A stretch of DNA of 64,000 nucleotides from Heterostelium album PN500 (taxonomy: Eukaryota > Evosea > Eumycetozoa > Acytosteliales > Acytosteliaceae). The position numbers and the translations under genes are program-made. The notes beneath the pieces were generated by a model. The model worked only from the letters and a program-made list of their open reading frames with translations, ran no database searches and was not told where the DNA came from. Location: assembly GCF_000004825.1 (NCBI RefSeq), contig NW_008805063.1, forward strand, positions 434,857-498,856, written 5' to 3'. Below are positions 1-13,000 of the stretch, piece after piece; position 1 is the stretch's first letter, and each line of letters opens with the position of its first letter.

Positions 1-1167
1 AAGTATCTCTATGACGAGGTTAGCTACCAGAAGAACAAGTTGAATGAAATGCAAAACAAGATTGTCAGACTGGAAGGTCAGATCATTGAGATCACCGCAG
101 AGAATAACGCCTATGTTGGCGACCAAGTCATGCAGCTCATGCGAATGGAGAACAAGATAAGAAAGATGGAAGCCGGCATCTCGGGACTGACGTCCGTCGA
201 CTACACTCCAAGAAACAGCCAGATTCCAGTACAATCGACCACTATTACCACTACTACCACTACACAATTCATTGATAGTTCATTGATATCATCGCCACCA
301 ACCACCACCGCCGCCGCCACTACACCCACTCAAACATCACCAATCACAACAACGATCACCACCGGTGTCAGAGAGATACATTCACCCAAATTCGATACTA
401 CCACTATTGAATCGATTACAATTGATCCAACCACACCAGACAACTCAAGCTCAACAAACCCAACTTTGAAATTTGTTGTCGATGAAAGTGATAATCACCC
501 AACCTCTACTGTAACACCAATACCAATAGTAACAAACAAGCAACAAACAACTAGTAATAATCAAGTTAAAAGAAGAGAACATTCAAACAATAGCAATGTT
601 TATCACGGTGATTCGATTGTATGTGTACTAAAAGAATCGATGGCATTTGGATTGAGCTCCTATTGCTCGTCATTCTTCTTCCAGTTGATGCGAAACAGTG
701 CAACCAATATGTCAGACATCTCAGAGGCAAGTCTGAAGTATGGCATTGGTGCAATGGCATTGACTGGAATCATAAGAACCAGTTGGATTGGTGTTAAACA
801 ATTGTTGATGAAACCAACAACAAAAACAGTCACCCCAATTCCGAGCATCACCGACACACCGACACCAGGTGATCTCGAATCGGAAGAATCCACTGAAATT
901 CCTCTACTTCTTCAAGATGAACCACCAGAGTCACTCATAAAAGATACAGTTGTATCAGGTGCACTTGGTGCTGCTCTATGTAGCACTGTATTATACTTTA
1001 AACACAAAAAACCAGAATTACTACTCACCAGTGCAATGATTGGATTTGGTATTGGTGGGGCATCGAGATTCTTCATCAGTAACAACAACAGCAACACTAT
1101 TAAACACACCAATAATAATACCATAAGTAACACTACAAATTCAAACAAACAAAAACTATTACAATAA
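1..1167 (+). CDS. 3' part of a coiled-coil, Thr/Ser-rich membrane protein (unknown)
   Basis: The frame is open at the left edge, so the 5' end lies outside the window; 388 codons are visible. The first 55 residues form a heptad-like coiled coil rich in Lys, Glu and Asn. A low-complexity Thr/Pro/Ser stretch follows (about residues 75-190). Then come at least three hydrophobic segments: near residues 205-235, 245-270 and, with small-residue packing (Gly/Ala), about 325-365. The tail is Asn/Thr-rich. The stop TAA is at 1165-1167. I do not recognise the family. An organelle-membrane protein with an N-terminal coiled coil is the most that can be inferred. The reading frame itself is convincing because it is long and carries non-random composition. 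Confidence 0.75.
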   Translation, partial: KYLYDEVSYQKNKLNEMQNKIVRLEGQIIEITAENNAYVGDQVMQLMRMENKIRKMEAGISGLTSVDYTPRNSQIPVQSTTITTTTTTQFIDSSLISSPPTTTAAATTPTQTSPITTTITTGVREIHSPKFDTTTIESITIDPTTPDNSSSTNPTLKFVVDESDNHPTSTVTPIPIVTNKQQTTSNNQVKRREHSNNSNVYHGDSIVCVLKESMAFGLSSYCSSFFFQLMRNSATNMSDISEASLKYGIGAMALTGIIRTSWIGVKQLLMKPTTKTVTPIPSITDTPTPGDLESEESTEIPLLLQDEPPESLIKDTVVSGALGAALCSTVLYFKHKKPELLLTSAMIGFGIGGASRFFISNNNSNTIKHTNNNTISNTTNSNKQKLLQ

Positions 1168-2739
1168 AATAAATATAATTGTGATTTATAGAAAAAAACA
1201 AAAACAAAACAACAACAATGAATCAAAAAGGGTGTAAATTTATTTGTGTGATGGTTGGTTGAAGTGGTATTTTACAATCTAGTGCTAGTGAAGTGATGTT
1301 TAGTTGTTTAAAGAAAATCATTGTTGTTTGATGTTACTTTGACTCTTTGAAAACATAAATGTTTTTAATGATAATAGAGATTATAATAATTAAAATGAAA
1401 GTTTGTTCAACCCGAGTTTAAAAAAGGGTGTTTAATTAATTAAAAATAGTTTTTTTTTTATCTAGTGTTTTTGATTTTTAACCTCGCTGTAAAAGGTTTT
1501 TTTGTCTATTAATATTTCCATTTGACTTTAATGCAATCATGCTAATGTTAGTTGGTGCAGATCTATAAAGAAACATTAATGATCATTTTAAACAGTATTC
1601 TTTAAATCATGGTTGCATGTTTTATGAACACCTTGAAATCAATTCGACTTTATCAAGCAAAGATTTGCTTTGATTTTATAGATTGTCATTGCTTTCTTTC
1701 ATACCAAGTTGCACAGGCTGCCGAAAGATAGATAAATTAAACAAAAATATCGCATTGGATAAAAAGTGATCACTTTTTACATTTATTGAGGGTTGGAAAA
1801 AAGGATATGATGATGGTGACCGATCACAAAAAACAAAAACAAAAAAAAAAAGCAAAAGGTCATATATATTTTGGTGGCTTCAACAACTTTTCAACTATAT
1901 TTATAGTATATTGTATGGGCAGATCGCACGATATTTTTTGTGTTTTTTTTTGCAAATTCTGGACAAGAAAACTACCGTTTGTGAATCAAATCTCGTGTGA
2001 ATTTTTTAAATCATAAAAATAAAGGATTGGAACTGATTGGTTGGTGAAATTTGCACAAATTGTTAAAAAATAGAAAATTTTGATCAAAAACTCTAAGATT
2101 TTAGAATCTGAACCACAGAAATACCAAAATTGTTCGTTTGTTTATATACCCACCAATATTAATCCCACCTAAAATGTTTATCTCTCACTACAACGACCAC
2201 ACAGCGCAACAGTAACCTTGTGTCAAACTTAACTAAAAAAATTAAAAAATATAAAACAATGTTGGAGGGAGTGATTGTGGGTGTTTTCAATAGATAGTGC
2301 TCACCTTTATTATCAAAACACACAGCAATACAATACGATACAATCGATACACTTAGCACTACAATCAACACACACTACTTTCTTTTTCTGTTGACAGTTT
2401 TAATATTATTGGACAGACTGCTGATCGTGCACATTATTAATGTCTTCGATTTTTAATCAATTTTAAATAAAACTTTTATAACTTGTTTTTTTTTTTTTTT
2501 TTTTTATTAATCTACTTTGCCTACCCGTAATCATTAATTATATTTCTCAACTCCATTAAATTTCCACTCTCCCTGCTACCTCTATAGAGAATCTTTGATT
2601 TACTATTTTATTCACTACAACTTTTATATTCCCCAAATTTATAATAGTAATATACAACTATTTTTTAGTTCAACCATTATTTACAAATAACTTATTAATA
2701 TATTAATAATTATCAAATCAAATTAAAATATTTATATAA
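1168..2739. other. Intergenic region, no gene seen
   Basis: A+T-rich spacer with homopolymer A and T tracts. Short open frames at 1786-2016 (+) and 2159-2371 (-) lack an ATG or look like composition artefacts. A somewhat G+C-richer patch at about 2160-2230 lies about 60 bp from a match to the dictyostelid upstream element (ACCCACAA on the minus strand, 2275-2282), but no RNA family was recognised. Confidence 0.6.
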
Positions 2740-3182
2740 ATGGCAAAAACAAAGAGTATGTATAGTTTATTATTAGTTTTTATAATATTTTAGGAAATAT
2801 TTATTCATACGATCGTTTATTTTTTTTAATTTTTGCAGCACCTCCTCAACCACAAATCAGTGATTTGATGAAGAAATTATTAGTACCACAGGAAGTAGTT
2901 GTTTCTCGATTCAGAACACAAGATGGCGAACCAAGAACTGCCGAGTTCAAAGAAGCATTGACAAGAGGTTACTTTTTAATTAAATTCCCAAAGATGTTTG
3001 GTGGTATGGAGATTGGTGTTTCACTCGTCAAAGCAACACCTAAAGACAATTGTACATATGAATGGACATCGGATTCAGTCAAAGTACAAGGTAAAGTCGA
3101 ATTTCAATCGGTACCCGCCAGTTTCAAAGGAACTTTTAGTATTACAACTTTCGAAGGTACAGGTTGTCTAGAGTTATTATAG
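2740..3182 (+). CDS. Small conserved-looking protein of unknown function (119 aa)
   Basis: Two exons, 2740-2755 and 2839-3182, joined by an 83-bp intron (GTATGT...TTGCAG) that falls inside a Thr codon after only five codons; a tiny first exon is common in dictyostelids. The product is a compact soluble protein of 119 residues with no signal peptide or membrane segment. The body (YFLIKFPKMFGGMEIGV, then alternating hydrophobic strands) reads like a small all-beta fold. I have an impression of similarity to short bacterial proteins with a 'YFLIKF..T.GGTELGVRL' pattern, but this is from memory and untested. The function is not known to me. Confidence 0.75.
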
Positions 3183-3777
3183 GAACAACTAGTAACGATA
3201 TATTAATTAAAAAAAAAAAACAAACAACATCAACATCCAACATTCACACTTACAATGTAGTAGTAGTAATCAAATATGTTTTTTTTCAACCTTAATAGCA
3301 ACAACCAACAAAAATCATCACCAAAAATCATTTGTTATATCTAGTCAAACCTTCAATCATCAGACAACTTGTAGCAATAATAATAGCATTGGCTCAGTAT
3401 AAACAGCCAATACATTGCATTGCCAACATTTCTCCAATATATATGCGACTCTTTTTCGACTGATCATCAAGTTTTCATCAAACAACTCCAGTCAAATCTA
3501 CCTCCAGCATTTCGAATCAAATTTATCTAGCATTAAATCAGTAAAATTATCATTATGTACAGTAATTATAGTTCAACAACTATACAGATTTCACATATGG
3601 AATATAATATAATAGTTTTTCCATCTAAATTTAAATAAAAGTTTTAATTATAAAAAACAAAGAGAAAAAAATATCATTTCATTGATTTTAATCAAAAAAT
3701 TTGGGCTTTAGTCGTTTTTTTTTCTTTTTTTTTTTCTTTTTAAAATCAACAATATATTATTATTTATTTAATTAAAG
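3183..3777. other. Intergenic region, no gene seen
   Basis: 3' flank of the small unknown gene and promoter of ERG28. A pyrimidine/T-rich tract lies at 3713-3740, just upstream of the ERG28 start. The 65-codon open frame at 3415-3612 has no ATG and no recognisable product. Confidence 0.6.
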
Positions 3778-4345
3778 ATGGAGTATATTCAAATTTGGTT
3801 ATTGGTAGTTGCTGGTCTTCGTGCTTTGGGTTTCTCACAAGCTTTATTCAACATTGGTAGATTGAGAACCAATGTTTATTCAGGAAATCCAACTCAAGGT
3901 ATGTTTGGCTGGTGATCATTAAATTATGAATGATCAAAAGTTATATATTAAATATTACTATTATTTACTAATAGTTATATGTTGTTTGTAATATTTTAGT
4001 TACAGGATTGACAGCTAGATTGTTTGCAGCTTGGACATTGATGAGTTTTACTTTGTGTGTAGCAACAGCTTACAACCCATACAATCAAACATTGTTCACT
4101 GTAACATGGACCTCTTTTGTTTATGCTTTACTTCACTTCCTCACAGAGACTCTTATCTTTAAGAGTTCATCGTTTAAAGATGCTATTCCACCATTCATCG
4201 TAGCCAGTAAGTTTATATAGCAATGCAATCTATTCAAAATTGAATTCAATCATCATTAATTATCCAATTAAAACTAACTTGTTTTTATTTCTTTCAAATA
4301 GCAACTTCAATTGTTTGGATGGGTAACATCTTATTGAATTGGTAA
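3778..4345 (+). CDS. erg28: Erg28-like sterol biosynthesis scaffold protein
   Basis: Three exons (3778-3898, 4000-4206, 4302-4345) give 123 residues. Erg28 proteins are ER membrane scaffolds that tether the C-4 demethylation enzymes (Erg25, Erg26, Erg27) of sterol synthesis. The sequence shows the family pattern: an N-terminal hydrophobic helix with 'LRALGFSQA', then 'GLTARLFAAWTLMS', 'PYNQTLF..T..SF..ALLHFLTE' and a final membrane helix. These correspond to 'ARTFGIWTLLS' and 'NKTLY..TLWTF..ALGHFLSE' in the human protein. Four membrane helices are expected. The protein is slightly shorter than yeast or human Erg28 (about 140-148 residues), with the C-terminal tail missing. Both introns keep frame (phase 1). 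Confidence 0.93.
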
Positions 4346-4769
4346 ATTTAAAAAGATAAAGATTGGTGAAATATATTATATTCATTCAAAAGAGATACAC
4401 GATGAAAAAAAAACAATAAAATTTTATTTATCTTTAATTCTATTCTATTTTGGTCGATTATGCTGTTGTTCAATTTGCATTGCGTCAGAATCTCCAACAG
4501 ATACGGATTATAATTTTATTAGAGAAGATCCACCATACAGTTATCAAAACAGAAAAGAATTAAAGATATTTATGTAAATATCAATATTTACCCCCATCGA
4601 TCAAATCATTTCCTTTTCGAGAATCAACGAGATTTTCGTTTGAAGTTTCATAGATCCATTGTGTTTGTTCACACACTATTTTAGATATTAAAAAAAAATA
4701 AACATTTTTAGATTATTAATTTTTTTTAAAATATATATATACTTATAAGTACTTGTAAAAGATTATAAT
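4346..4769. other. Intergenic region, no gene seen
   Basis: 3' flank of ERG28 and promoter of the first reductase gene. A slightly G+C-richer stretch lies at 4450-4540, but no open frame or RNA could be supported. Confidence 0.55.
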
Positions 4770-5713
4770 ATGATTAAAACAATTGCTTTGGTTACAGGTG
4801 CAAGTAAAGGATTTGGTGTTGCTGTTTGTCAAGAGCTATGCAGCAGAGTTGAGAATATTGATTTTCACTTGTTTGCCAGATCACAACAAGGTTTAGAGTC
4901 AACAGAGAAGATCATTAAGCTTGCCAAGCCACAATCGGAAGTCAAGCTTTTCTCAGTTGATTTCAGCGATCTTAAAACACTAGAGAATGTCTGGGGTCAA
5001 TCACTTGCTCAAATCGATTTCAACAACTATCAAAGAATTTGGTTAATCAATAATCATGGTTCATTAGGTGTTTGTAATTATGTTTCAGAGTAAAGATCAC
5101 ATTAATTAGCTTTTTTTTATTTATTTTAAATTATTAATATTAACAAATATATAATTCATTCCTTATTATAATTGTAGATTAAAAGAATTCCAACAAATCG
5201 AAACAGATTTAACAATGAATGTCACCTCTGTCGTTCTAACATCATCTTTGTTCTTGAATAGATTCAAATCGAGTGGTGCAGAGCTTGGTTTGATCAATGT
5301 ATCGTCGGGAGCAGCTGTCAAACCAATCAGCACCTGGGGAGTCTATTGTACTGGAAAAGCAGCTCGTCATATGCTAACAAGAACTATTGCTGAAGAAAAT
5401 GTATGTATAAATATTAAACTATTTATATATAGTAGTAGTAATTATAATTGATATTAATAATTTGTTTGTATGTATGTTCTAGAAAAATAATGAAAAAATA
5501 AAGACATTCAGTTGGTCACCAGGTCCAATGGATACTCAAATGCAACAAGAAGTCAGAGCAAACGCAGTTGATGCCGGTGTTAAGAAAATCTTTACCGATC
5601 TCTATGAGAATAAACAATTGGTCGATGTCAACGTCTCTGCCGGTAAGATGATCGACCTTCTAGTTAAGAACACTTATACCTCTGGAGAGCATTACACTGT
5701 ATATAGTGTTTAG
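4770..5713 (+). CDS. Sepiapterin-reductase-like short-chain dehydrogenase, copy 1
   Basis: Exons 4770-5089, 5178-5400 and 5483-5713 encode 257 residues. Sepiapterin reductase is a cytosolic NADPH enzyme that makes the last reduction of tetrahydrobiopterin synthesis; dictyostelids make a biopterin stereoisomer. Visible SDR marks are the nucleotide loop TGASKGFG (residues 9-16), the 'NNHGSLG' turn near residue 97 (usually NNAG in SDRs), catalytic Ser149/150, and Tyr163/Lys167 in YCTGK. The 'FSWSPGPMDT' segment after the active site is the sepiapterin-reductase version of the SDR 'PG' loop. A tandem paralogue follows 233 bp downstream. Other SDR substrates are possible; the family assignment is firm and the pterin substrate is likely. 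Confidence 0.88.
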
Positions 5714-5946
5714 TAGGATAGAACTCTATTCTATTTTTTAATGATCATTAATATATAATCAAACATTTAAATAAAAATAAAAATAAAAAAAACACAAAAA
5801 TGACGATGTTCATCATTCTGGAAGAGCCTTCCATTTCCATTTTAAAATTTAAATTAATTAATTTAATTAGTTTTGTATATTTTTATCATTAATATTTAAT
5901 TAGATATATTTATAGTACAATAATATAATATAAGATAAGATAAGAT

Positions 5947-6867
5947 ATGTCACAAGTTAAAACATTAGCATTGGTTACTGGTGGTTCAAGAGGATTTGGT
6001 GTTGCCATTTGTGAGCAACTAGCCAAGAAGGTTGAAAATATTGATTTCTCATTGTATGCAAGATCACAACAAGGTTTAGAGTCAACTGAGAAACTCATCA
6101 AGCAGATCAAACCAAGCGCAAATGTTAATCTATTTGTTGCTGATTTTGGTGATATTGCTTCATTACAATCTGTCTGGTCACAATCTCTTAAAAAAGTAGA
6201 TAATCAATCCATGATTTTTAATTAATTATTGTTTGTTTATGATAGTTTGAATGAATAAATAGATATATAGATAGTTAGATTGAGATGCACCAATCAATCA
6301 ATCAATCAATCAATAAATAATATCATTAACATTAACATTAAATATAGGTTAACTTTAGTGAATATCAAAGAGTATGGTTATTTAATAATCATGGATCATT
6401 AGGTCCAATTACCAATGTATCAGAGTATGTTTTCAATTCATTCTTGATATTTATAGATATGGATCAAGATCAGTAATATTAATAGCCTATAATATTCATA
6501 TTCTTTTAGTTTGTCTAATTTCAAAGAGATTGAATCAGAGATAACATTGAATGTAACATCTGTATTTGTAACATCATCGTTGTTTTTGAAAGAGATCAAA
6601 TCAGTTTCAACACCCATCGAGACATCGGTGATCAACACATCATCGTTGGCTGCAATTCAACCATTCGATACCTGGGGTATTTATTGTGTTGGTAAAGCTG
6701 CGTAAGTACATACAATCAACTGATTGATTCAATAACTAATTAATCTAATAATAATAATATATATAGTCGTGAAATGTTATTATCAGTTATCACAGCAGAA
6801 TGTGTAAGTTTAAACTTGTAACTAACAAAACAAGGTTATCATTATTAATATTAACATTTTATATTTC

Positions 6868-6906
<39 letters not shown>

Positions 6907-7175
6907 AACATAACAAATAACATTGATTGTATTAATACCAATAGAAGGATACACCAAATATAAAGACACTCAATTGGTCACCAGGTGCAATGGGCACTGA
7001 TATGAATAAAGAGATTTTAGTTAAAACTAAGGATGAAGGTTCCAAACAATTCTGGGAGGATATGATCAAGAACAACAAATTAGTAGATCCAAACTTCTCT
7101 GCTGGTAAAATGATTGATCTTTTAATTTCAAATACATATACTTCTGCTGCTCATATCGATGTTGCCGACGCTTAA
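5947..7175 (+). CDS. Sepiapterin-reductase-like short-chain dehydrogenase, copy 2
   Basis: Five exons (5947-6195, 6348-6424, 6510-6701, 6767-6803, 6945-7175) give 261 residues. It is a clear tandem duplicate of the preceding gene: TGGSRGFG (cofactor loop), ARSQQGLESTEKLIK, FNNHGSLG, catalytic Ser153/154, YCVGK with Tyr167 and Lys171, and LNWSPGAMGTD. Two of its four introns sit at the same codon and phase as both introns of copy 1 (after VSE/D, phase 2, and before the 'KxxxIKT' exon, phase 0). The other two are extra. Introns 1 and 4 contain simple repeats. All catalytic residues are kept, so it should be active. Copy 2 may have specialised, but the sequence does not say for what. Confidence 0.87.
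6291..6312. repeat. (CAAT)n tetranucleotide repeat in intron 1
   Basis: About five copies of CAAT inside the first intron of the second reductase gene. Confidence 0.85.
6867..6904. repeat. (CAA)n trinucleotide repeat in intron 4
   Basis: About twelve uninterrupted CAA units within the last intron of the second reductase gene. Confidence 0.9.
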
Positions 7176-8014
<839 letters not shown>

Positions 8015-8613
8015 ACAACCAAATAAAACTCACTTTTACATTACAATAATATGTAGTTTGTAAAATTTATATGTAATCATCAAAAAAAAAAAAAAAAACT
8101 TTTTTCAAAGCTATTATTATTTGCTTCTTTTTGCTTTAGTTTTGATTGCACTACAACTTTTGAAAATGATGTGTACGAAATTAGGATTATAATTCTTAAT
8201 CTCCTACTTCACTTCGATGATGTTCGGTGAGCACATCAAGTTACTTGACCAGGCTAGAATTAGCATGCAATTGTTATCATTAATTATTTGATCATACAAA
8301 TATCTATCTTTTGTAATTTTTTTCTAAATTTTGGGACCAATTTGAAAGAAAAAAAACTTGCCGAACCTGGGTAAAAATTGAAAAATTTGGAGTTTCATGG
8401 AATCAAGGGTGAGTTCCTATCCTGGTTTGGCTCTTTTCATCAACAATCATCACAATCTTTTTTTTTGGTTTGCAAAAATAAAAATAACCACTCCCAACTA
8501 CTTAAATAGCATTCATTGATTCGGGTTTTATTTTTGTACAAAAATTACATTATACATTTTACATTTATATTTATTTGTAATATTATTATTATTATAAATA
8601 ACACCTAAAAAAG
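8015..8613. other. Intergenic region, no gene seen
   Basis: Contains a G+C-richer patch at about 8165-8270 among poly-A/T sequence. It has no open frame of note and no RNA family I can name. Confidence 0.55.
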
Positions 8614-9349
8614 ATGAAGTTAATCTTTACATTATTAGTATTGGTTGCTTGTGTTGCTGCAAGACAACCATGTCAACAATCAAAGGGATACACCACCCAA
8701 TTCGAATTGTCAGCATTCAACACTTTCTTCCCGACTGGCTCTTCCAACGTTGCTCTTTCATTCTATGAAGGTAAGTCCAAAGTTCAATTTTGTCAATATT
8801 GAATTGTTAACAATTCAACTAACTAATTTCCAATTCTTAGCTGGTAACACAACAACTGATTTCGATGGACAAAGAACTCGTAGTGATTGGATTATCATTA
8901 TGGAGGGACAACCACCAATGGTTGGATCGATCTGGGAGTTCGGGCAAACCGGTGAGGGTTACGTTTACCAAAATGGAATCTGTGTCAAGATGTCCTTGAA
9001 CTATCCAATTCCAGCTGGATTCCCACTCCAAAACTTTGTTGGTGTCACAAGAATCGGAAATTTCCCAGTTGAGGTCTACACTGCCACCGGTGTCTCACCA
9101 TCTGTTTTAACCAACCAAACCTTCCTCTTTGATCCAAAGAGCTGTTCCGTCGTATCATCAACTCTTCGTAACGCCGATGCAGCCAACCCAGGTTTCGCCG
9201 TCATGAACTTCTTCAACTACGAGAACTACTTTATTGAATCATGGTTCGATTTGCCAGCCGAGTGCACTCAATCCAGTGTTACCAAGAATATCCCACACGC
9301 TGTCAACCCACACCACACCAACTTCCTCAAATACAGTGCATCTGCCTAA
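8614..9349 (+). CDS. Secreted ependymin-related-like protein
   Basis: Exons 8614-8770 and 8841-9349 (70-bp intron, GTAAGT...CTTAG, phase 1) give 221 residues. Residues 1-16 form a clean signal peptide ending near AAR. The mature protein begins with Pro-Cys. It shows the spacing of ependymin-related proteins: an early Cys, a DW-I-I-I strand followed by 'G.VY..NG.C', a central 'F.G...IGNFPVEVYTA', a Cys in 'FDPKSC', and a final 'YFIESWFDLPAEC'. It therefore looks like a lysosomal or secreted lipid-binding beta-sandwich protein, as known for that family. The match is by pattern, not alignment; a dictyostelid-specific secreted family is the alternative. Confidence 0.7.
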
Positions 9350-9764
9350 AAACAGAAAGAAACAACTCAATCAAAACAACCATATACCGAATATAATAAT
9401 TGATTGGATAAACAAAATAACAACCATTCCCTTCCCTTCCCTCTAAAGTGTCTTTTTTTTATAACTAATAAATAACCAAAAATAATTTATTTATTAATTA
9501 AAAAATATTTAAAGATTTGAAAATAACTGATCTAAACATCGGAACCTGTAAAAGTAGTACAATAAAAAATGATGAAAATGCATTTTTGAAAAATGAGAAA
9601 TTTATGTGACTTATTTTTTTCTAATGTTATTCTCAGTTGAATTATTCATTAATCAACATCGTTCAAACTAGTTGAATTTATATTGTTCGTTAAAGTAATA
9701 GTTATTCAGTAAGATAGAATAGAATAGAAAAGATAACATAAACAAGAATAATATATAATAAAAT
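9350..9764. other. Intergenic region, no gene seen
   Basis: 3' flank of the secreted protein and promoter of ASCC3; homopolymer A/T tracts only. Confidence 0.6.
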
Positions 9765-9966
9765 ATGAAGATATCAGCACCACTTACAGTTTCATCTGTT
9801 TTGAGACTTGTTAACGGTGGTAACAATGTAAAGAGTTTAGATACACTCACTGCAAAGAGAAACAATGATTTAGCAAGAAAGAAGAATGAAAAGAAGAAAG
9901 CTTCATCAAATAGTATTATAAATGGTCAACTCTCATGGAATTACTTTGCAAATGCAACTAGTAAGT

Positions 9967-10008
<42 letters not shown>

Positions 10009-13000
10009 TTATAGAGATTATTTACTTATCTTATTGGTTATTTATTATTATTATTAGATTCAGAGGTAACGGAGAAACAAAATAGAAATTATTATAATCA
10101 GTTTTTACAGGTCGTCATAAAGTTGGTGGACAACGATGAGGTGCCGAGTGAAGAGCTACACAGCGCTTCGTATCAGGCATTCATGGCGGTTGCCAATCCG
10201 AATAAAGACGATGTTTCGAAACAACAGTTGTTGCGTGATCTCTTTGGTAGTTCTTTCAAGTTGAAGCTCTATAATGAGTTGGTTACATTAGTTTCGATTC
10301 TCCAGAAAGTAAAGGATCCATTCGAGGAGGATATCGCACTCTCACGTGACACACTCGCCAAGATCGATGAGAACGAACAACTCGAATGGGGTTCGATCAA
10401 ATTGAATTCTGTCGATGAATTATTCTTTGAATTGGATTCATTCAAACAAGATGATGATGATGCTAATATTTCAACAACCTCGAACAAGAACAACAACAAC
10501 AACAACAAGAACAACAATAATAATGCTAATTTTAAGAATATTAATAGTGGTGAAACTATCATTGTAAAGAAATCAAGTAAAAAAGATAAACAACAACAAC
10601 AACAATCATCGTCGTCGTCACAATCATCATATAATGAATCATGGTTAATTGAAAATTGTATTACTATTTCTAAATCATCTGGTTTACCAGCTGATCATTT
10701 ACTACAAAATATTATCAATGTTTTGAAAGCACCAAAGAGTAAGTTTAGCTAATATCAAAATAACAAAGTGTTGTTATTAACTAACTGTTACTTTAACTTT
10801 TAATTTAACTAGATATTCAAGATGATTTAATTGGTATTCTTGGTTTTGAATATTTGGATTTCATTGAACAGTTGATTACAAATCGTACTGATATATTGGC
10901 ATCTACTTTGAATGTAAAACAAGGCACAGGAAAGCATGGACCTGTTCAGAGTTTCTCTATGAATACCACCGATGACAAGCTCGTTGGTAAACTCAAGAAA
11001 AAGGATGAAAAGAAGAAGAAGAATGCTAGTGGTAGTAGTGGTAACGGTGGCACAACTAGCACTGTACAGATCGGTGGCGAGCAATACGAAGTCTATCAAC
11101 CAAAGGAAGCGGCAGTACCTGCCATCTACACACAAAACGAATTTAAAGCGGCTGGACTTCAAATTCAAGATGGTCCACTCATTGGCAAAGCTGCACTTCC
11201 TGCCAATACAATTAGAAAAGAACATAATGTAAGTGTTGTTGTGTTAACACAACATATATATTTAACTATTATTAGTTTTTAAACTAAACAACTCTTTTTC
11301 TTCAACTTTTTATCTAGACTCATATTGAAGTAACAATTCCACATGCTCAACCTAAACCATTTTCAGATGATGAACGTTTCGTACCGATTACAGAGATTGC
11401 TCAGGAATCACAAAAGGCATTCGGTAGTATAAAGTCGTTGAATAGAATACAATCGAGAGTGTTTGAGACTGCCTACAAGACGAATGAGAATCTGTTGATT
11501 TGTGCTCCAACCGGTGCCGGTAAGACAAACATTGCGTTGCTCACTATTCTCCATGAGATTGAGAATAACTATACTTCGTATGGTGTGTTGAATCTCGAGC
11601 AATTCAAGATCATCTATATCGCTCCGTTGAAAGCGCTGGCTGCCGAGATGACAGAGAAGTTTGCCAGTTGCCTAAAGTATCTTGGTATCGTGGCAAAGGA
11701 ACTCACTGGTGATATGCAACTCACTCAGAAGGAGTTGAAGGAGACACAGATCATCGTTACCACTCCGGAGAAGTGGGATGTCATCACCAGAAAGAGTACC
11801 GATGTCGCATTGACTCAGTTGGTTCGTCTGTTGATTATTGATGAGATTCACTTGTTGCACGAGGAGCGTGGACCTGTCTTGGAGAGTATTGTCGCGCGTA
11901 CTCTACGTCAGGTGGAAACCACTCAGGAGATGATCCGTATCGTTGGTCTGAGTGCTACTCTTCCCAACTATAAAGATGTTGCACGATTCATCAATTCACC
12001 GGCTTCCGCCACCTATTGTTTCGACTCGTCGTACCGTCCTGTCCCGATGACTTCCAGCTTCCTCGGTGTCAAAGAGGAGTCGGTCTTGGCACGTAATAAC
12101 ATTATGAACCAACTCTGCTATGACAAGCTGGAGAAATCCATTCGCGAGGGTTATCAAGTGATGGTGTTTGTACACTCGCGTAAGGATACTGCCAAGACTG
12201 CCGAGGCATTGGTTAACATTGCGCGTTCCAAACACTTCCGATTCGCCAAGGAGGAAGAAGTCAAGTCGCATGCCGTTCGTGATATGGAGCGTGCCAAATC
12301 CAAGGAGATCAGAGACCTCTTCCAACATAATGTATCGATTCATCATGCTGGTTTGCTGCGTCAAGATCGTAACTTGGTAGAGAAGTACTTTGCCGAGGGT
12401 GCCATCAAGGTGTTGGTATGTACTGCCACTCTGGCGTGGGGTGTCAATCTTCCGGCACACACTGTCATTATCAAAGGAACACAACTCTATGATTCAAAGA
12501 ATGGTGGATTCATCGACCTCGGAATATCTGATGTCATGCAGATCTTTGGTCGTGCCGGTCGTCCTCAGTTTGATACTTTTGGTGAGTCGTTCCTCATCAC
12601 CTCTAACGACAAACTCGACCACTACCTCATGTTGATGTCCAGTTGCTTGCCGATTGAATCGCGATTCATCAATAACCTCTCGGACAATCTCAACGCAGAG
12701 ATTGTACTTGGAACAGTCTCTAATGTATCGGAAGCAAGTCGTTGGCTTAGTTACACATATCTCTATATCCGTATGATAACCAATCCTCATGCCTATGGTA
12801 TCAATGTTGGTGATCTTCGTTTCGATCCAGACCTCTCACTTCATAGAAACAAGATTATTGAGCGTGCAGCCATTCATTTAGACAAGTCAAAGATGATTCG
12901 TTACGATGCAGTCACAGGAAACTTCTTCCCAACCGATCTTGGTCGTATTGCTTCGCATTATTACATCAAGTATCCATCGATCGAGACATTCCATGAGATT

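Noticed and set aside
2275-2282. Match to the dictyostelid small-RNA upstream element on the minus strand near a G+C-richer patch.
   Set aside because: An eight-base degenerate element is expected several times by chance in 64 kb on two strands, and no RNA family could be recognised downstream.
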